The notes under the pieces are model-generated. The model did no database searches, was not told the origin of the DNA, and saw only the letters and a list, made by a program, of their open reading frames with translations. Shown here piece by piece: positions 6,718 to 8,343 of a stretch of 8,343 nt of DNA. The translations under genes were made by a program, and so were the position numbers. How positions within the stretch are numbered: the stretch's first letter is position 1; every line of letters starts with the position of its first letter. Source of the stretch: Eubacteriales bacterium (GTDB taxonomy: Bacteria; Bacillota; Clostridia; Oscillospirales; CAG-382); contig JAQVQF010000099.1 of assembly GCA_028701715.1 (NCBI GenBank), forward strand, positions 1 to 8,343, given 5' to 3'.

Positions 6718-7320
6718 TCAGCCCTCTCTTCCCATAATGTCATATACCGCTTTCGCTTTTTTTAAAAGCTCTTCCTTTGTGGAATTGTTTTCTATTATAA
6801 AATCGCAGTGCTCTTTTAGAAATTTATTCGACTTTTGTTTATTAAGCCTTTTTTCGGCTGTCGCCGAATCAATCCCGTCGCGTTCCTTGATTCGTATTGT
6901 TGATATAGCTTCCGATGAAATAACACCGATAATATAATCGCATTCCCTGTTAAAACCGGATTCGAAAAGCAGCGGAGCGTCCACGACGACGGCTTTTTTT
7001 GCGTTTTCCTTTGCTGCTTTTGCGATAAACTTCCTTGTCGCGGCAAGAATATGCCTGTGGGTTATTTCATTGAGCTTTTTGTATTTCACGCCCCCGTTCA
7101 TGGCTGTTTCGGCGAGCTTTTTTCTGCTTAAGCTTCCGTCGTCATTCAATATGTCGCTGCCGAAAAAGCGCGCAAGCTCCTCGAGGCACGGATTACCCGG
7201 GGAGCACACCTCCCTGCTCACGCTATCTGTGTCGATATACGCCGCGCCGAGGGTTTCAAAATATTTGCCGACCGTGGATTTACCGCTGCCGGTTTTTCCG
7301 CAAAGTCCTATCACTTTCAT
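6718..7320 (-). CDS. coaE: Dephospho-CoA kinase
   Basis: 200 residues. It phosphorylates the ribose 3'-OH of dephospho-CoA with ATP, the last step of coenzyme A synthesis, in the cytosol. The Walker A loop GKTGSGKS (8-15) follows the strand MKVIGLC. D30-T31-D32-S-V-S-R-E matches the family's substrate-site DxD...RE signature. DAPLLFESG (114-122) is the family's DxPLLFE element, KRLNKQ (158-163) the lid-side motif, and CDFIIENN (172-179) the closing strand. Length is typical. ATG 7320 is the start because GGAGAGG (7331-7337) lies 10 bases upstream; an in-frame GTG at 7329 would be only one base from that site. The gene follows tsaC by 36 bases and abuts the transglycosylase. As far as I recall, coaE next to an SLT transglycosylase gene is a common order in Clostridia. 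Confidence 0.95.
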   Translation of the reverse strand: MKVIGLCGKTGSGKSTVGKYFETLGAAYIDTDSVSREVCSPGNPCLEELARFFGSDILNDDGSLSRKKLAETAMNGGVKYKKLNEITHRHILAATRKFIAKAAKENAKKAVVVDAPLLFESGFNRECDYIIGVISSEAISTIRIKERDGIDSATAEKRLNKQKSNKFLKEHCDFIIENNSTKEELLKKAKAVYDIMGREG

Positions 7321-7330
7321 TATAAACACG

Positions 7331-7337
7331 CCTCTCC
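7331..7337 (-). promoter_or_regulatory. Ribosome binding site that fixes the coaE start
   Basis: Minus-strand GGAGAGG is 10 bases from ATG 7320 and only one base from GTG 7329, so it supports the shorter coaE product. Confidence 0.7.
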
Positions 7338-7356
7338 GCCGTTTGAAAATTACTTT

Positions 7357-7989
7357 TCAGGCCTTCATGGCTCTTAATATTTCTTCTTCGGTTATCGATC
7401 CTTCGCGTATTATTCTCAAGCCGTTTTCCGCGGAAATTATCGTGGAAGCTATGCCGCTGCCCGTTTTTCCGCAGTCGAGAATGGCGTCTATCCTGCCGTC
7501 GAGATAGCCAATGACTTCCTCCGCGTCCGTGGGAGCGGGAAGATCGGAAATATTGGCAGAAGCGGCGGCTATCGGTATCCCCGCTTCCCGCATCAGAAGC
7601 AGCGCCACACGGTTGGACGGAAATCTTAACCCGACCGTCGTGCCGCCGGCCGAAACCGTTTTGCCGATACAATCTCTTTTCCTTGCTATGACCGTAAGCG
7701 GTCCGGGAGTAAATGTCATAATCAGCCTGCGTTCAATATCCGTAAGATATGCGATCCGTTCCGCCTGTTCGACAGAATACAGATGACACAGCAGCGCTTT
7801 ATCGGGTTGTCTGTTTTTGGCGCAGTATATTTTTCGGCACGCTTCTTCGTCAAGAGCGTTGGCGCCCAGCCCGTATACCGTTTCCGTCGGGAACGCCGCC
7901 GTTCCGCCGGAACGAATTATTTCGGCGCATTCTTTTATATATTTGATGTCATTATCCGTTCCGTCGAGCTTGTATATTATAGTTTTCAT
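7357..7989 (-). CDS. tsaC: L-threonylcarbamoyladenylate synthase (Sua5/YrdC/TsaC family)
   Basis: 210 residues, a single YrdC domain without the extra C-terminal Sua5 domain. It makes threonylcarbamoyl-AMP from threonine, bicarbonate and ATP, the first step of t6A37 modification on ANN-decoding tRNAs; TsaB/D/E are not in this window. Visible motifs are AAFPTETVYGLGANA (31-45), the nucleotide-site K58-x-R60 in AKNRQPDKALL, FTPGPLTV (93-100), GLRFPSN (120-126), and the SAN motif (144-146) in AAASANISDLPAPT. ATG 7989 is chosen because GGAGAT (7997-8002) is 7 bases upstream. An in-frame ATG at 8025 has no Shine-Dalgarno site and would add 12 residues absent from family N-termini. First gene of the minus operon, with a promoter at 8109-8137. 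Confidence 0.93.
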   Translation of the reverse strand: MKTIIYKLDGTDNDIKYIKECAEIIRSGGTAAFPTETVYGLGANALDEEACRKIYCAKNRQPDKALLCHLYSVEQAERIAYLTDIERRLIMTFTPGPLTVIARKRDCIGKTVSAGGTTVGLRFPSNRVALLLMREAGIPIAAASANISDLPAPTDAEEVIGYLDGRIDAILDCGKTGSGIASTIISAENGLRIIREGSITEEEILRAMKA

Positions 7990-7996
7990 AAATTTT

Positions 7997-8002
7997 ATCT
8001 CC
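7997..8002 (-). promoter_or_regulatory. Ribosome binding site that fixes the tsaC start
   Basis: Minus-strand GGAGAT lies 7 bases before ATG 7989. Just upstream, 8009-8013 can pair with 8018-8022 (5 bp, 4-base loop), a small leader hairpin that leaves the site exposed. Confidence 0.65.
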
Positions 8003-8064
8003 GCTGTCACGGCTGACGCCGTCATTAAATTTTTAACGCATATTATTTGCTTATTAATGTCCGC

Positions 8065-8129
8065 TGAATAAATTTAAAACAAAGCCGCAGTTTATTCAAC
8101 AGATATTTATTATAACACTTGTTTATTCA
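8065..8129. repeat. Three copies of TTTATTCA in the divergent spacer, two direct and one inverted
   Basis: TTTATTCA is present at 8091-8098 and 8122-8129, both preceded by G, so a 9-base direct repeat starting 31 bases apart. Its exact inverse TGAATAAA is at 8065-8072, forming an 8-bp inverted repeat with the first copy. The third copy lies between the -35 and -10 of the tsaC promoter. The word also occurs by chance at 4625-4632 and 4715-4722, so an operator role is only possible. Confidence 0.4.
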
Positions 8130-8137
8130 TTTTCCAA
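8109..8137 (-). promoter_or_regulatory. Sigma-A type promoter of the tsaC-coaE-SLT operon
   Basis: On the minus strand, TTGGAA (8132-8137) and TATAAT (8109-8114) are separated by 17 bases, and TG one base before the -10 makes it an extended -10. Transcription would begin near 8102, leaving a leader of about 110 bases before tsaC ATG 7989. Confidence 0.75.
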
Positions 8138-8156
8138 GAGTTTTTATAAAAATCTA

Positions 8157-8185
8157 TTGCCTATTTGCGTTCTCAATGCTATAAT
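8157..8185 (+). promoter_or_regulatory. Sigma-A type promoter of metA
   Basis: TTGCCT (8157-8162) and TATAAT (8180-8185) have 17-base spacing and a TGC extended -10 (8177-8179). Transcription would start near 8192, giving a leader of only about 22 bases. That leaves no room for a SAM riboswitch or T-box between promoter and gene. Confidence 0.78.
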
Positions 8186-8213
8186 ATCATAATTATATGA
8201 AAGGATAAGTAAA

Positions 8214-8343
8214 ATGCCGATAAAAATTCCTCAGTCGCTTCCCGCGGCTGAAATTCTTGACAACGAAAATATTTTTATAATGGACGAGGCAAGAGCCGTA
8301 GCCCAGGACATAAGACCTTTAAAAATCGCCATCCTAAACCTGA
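8214..8343 (+). CDS. metA: Homoserine O-acyltransferase MetA, N-terminal fragment (3' end outside the window)
   Basis: The first 43 codons are visible. The start MPIKIPQSLPA and the blocks ENIFIMDEARA and QDIRPLKIAILNL (31-43) are the well-conserved N-terminal signature of MetA. The enzyme activates homoserine with an acyl-CoA (succinyl or acetyl) at the entry to methionine synthesis, in the cytosol. Many Firmicutes MetA proteins use acetyl-CoA, but the specificity residue lies beyond the window. ATG 8214 has AAAGGA (8200-8205) 8 bases upstream. It is divergent from the tsaC operon and has its own promoter. Confidence 0.93.
   Translation, partial: MPIKIPQSLPAAEILDNENIFIMDEARAVAQDIRPLKIAILNL

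Noticed and set aside
6717..6743. Longer transglycosylase start at ATG 6743
   Set aside because: No Shine-Dalgarno site precedes it, it overlaps coaE by 26 bases, and it hides the KKRR signal anchor behind nine extra residues.
7321..7329. coaE start at GTG 7329
   Set aside because: The only good ribosome binding site is one base away, too close. ATG 7320 has correct spacing and gives the standard family N-terminus.
7990..8025. tsaC start at ATG 8025
   Set aside because: No Shine-Dalgarno site; the extra 12 residues do not fit the family, and the GGAGAT site serves ATG 7989.
1..8343. CRISPR arrays, tRNA genes, insertion sequences or prophage parts
   Set aside because: No regularly spaced repeats, cloverleaf-like sequences, transposase frames or terminal inverted repeats were seen on either strand.

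Overview
The window looks like chromosomal DNA from a Gram-positive, anaerobic Clostridia-type bacterium, probably an Oscillospiraceae/Ruminococcaceae-like gut or rumen lineage. The taxonomic placement is inference. It rests on a type I dockerin on a secreted glycosidase-like protein, strong Shine-Dalgarno sites in front of nearly every gene, Lys/Arg-initiated signal peptides, a lytic transglycosylase gene directly behind coaE, and moderate GC with AT-rich spacers.

Left half (1-4573, + strand): the acidic, Glu-rich C-terminal end of an unidentified protein, then a strong hairpin that probably terminates it. Next come two exported TIM-barrel proteins in the same direction. The first is a DUF4434 protein with a fibronectin-like domain, an acidic stalk and a C-terminal membrane anchor. 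The second is a GHL10 (DUF187-type) glycoside-hydrolase-like protein with two tandem beta domains at the N-terminus and a two-repeat dockerin at the C-terminus. A hairpin without a U-tract lies between them, and a clear intrinsic terminator follows the second. They are probably co-transcribed and act on the same extracellular glycan, one fixed to the cell and one delivered to a cohesin scaffold; the substrate cannot be read from the sequence.

Right half (4716-8102, - strand, convergent with the left half): a compact operon reading tsaC/sua5 (tRNA t6A synthesis), coaE (last step of coenzyme A synthesis), a membrane-anchored SLT lytic transglycosylase, and a 479-residue six-helix membrane protein whose C-terminus resembles RraB. 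A well-formed extended -10 promoter precedes tsaC. The last gene is visibly more AT-rich than the three before it. For tsaC, coaE and the transglycosylase, Shine-Dalgarno placement supports starts downstream of the longest open frame; the 479-residue protein starts at TTG.

Right edge (8157-8343, + strand): a divergent promoter and the first 43 codons of metA (homoserine O-acyltransferase, methionine synthesis), which runs off the window. The 224-base divergent region holds two opposing extended -10 promoters and three copies of an 8-base AT-rich word that may be an operator.

No tRNA, rRNA, CRISPR array, insertion sequence or transposase is visible. The least explained items are the RraB-like membrane protein and the DUF4434/dockerin-GHL10 pair.
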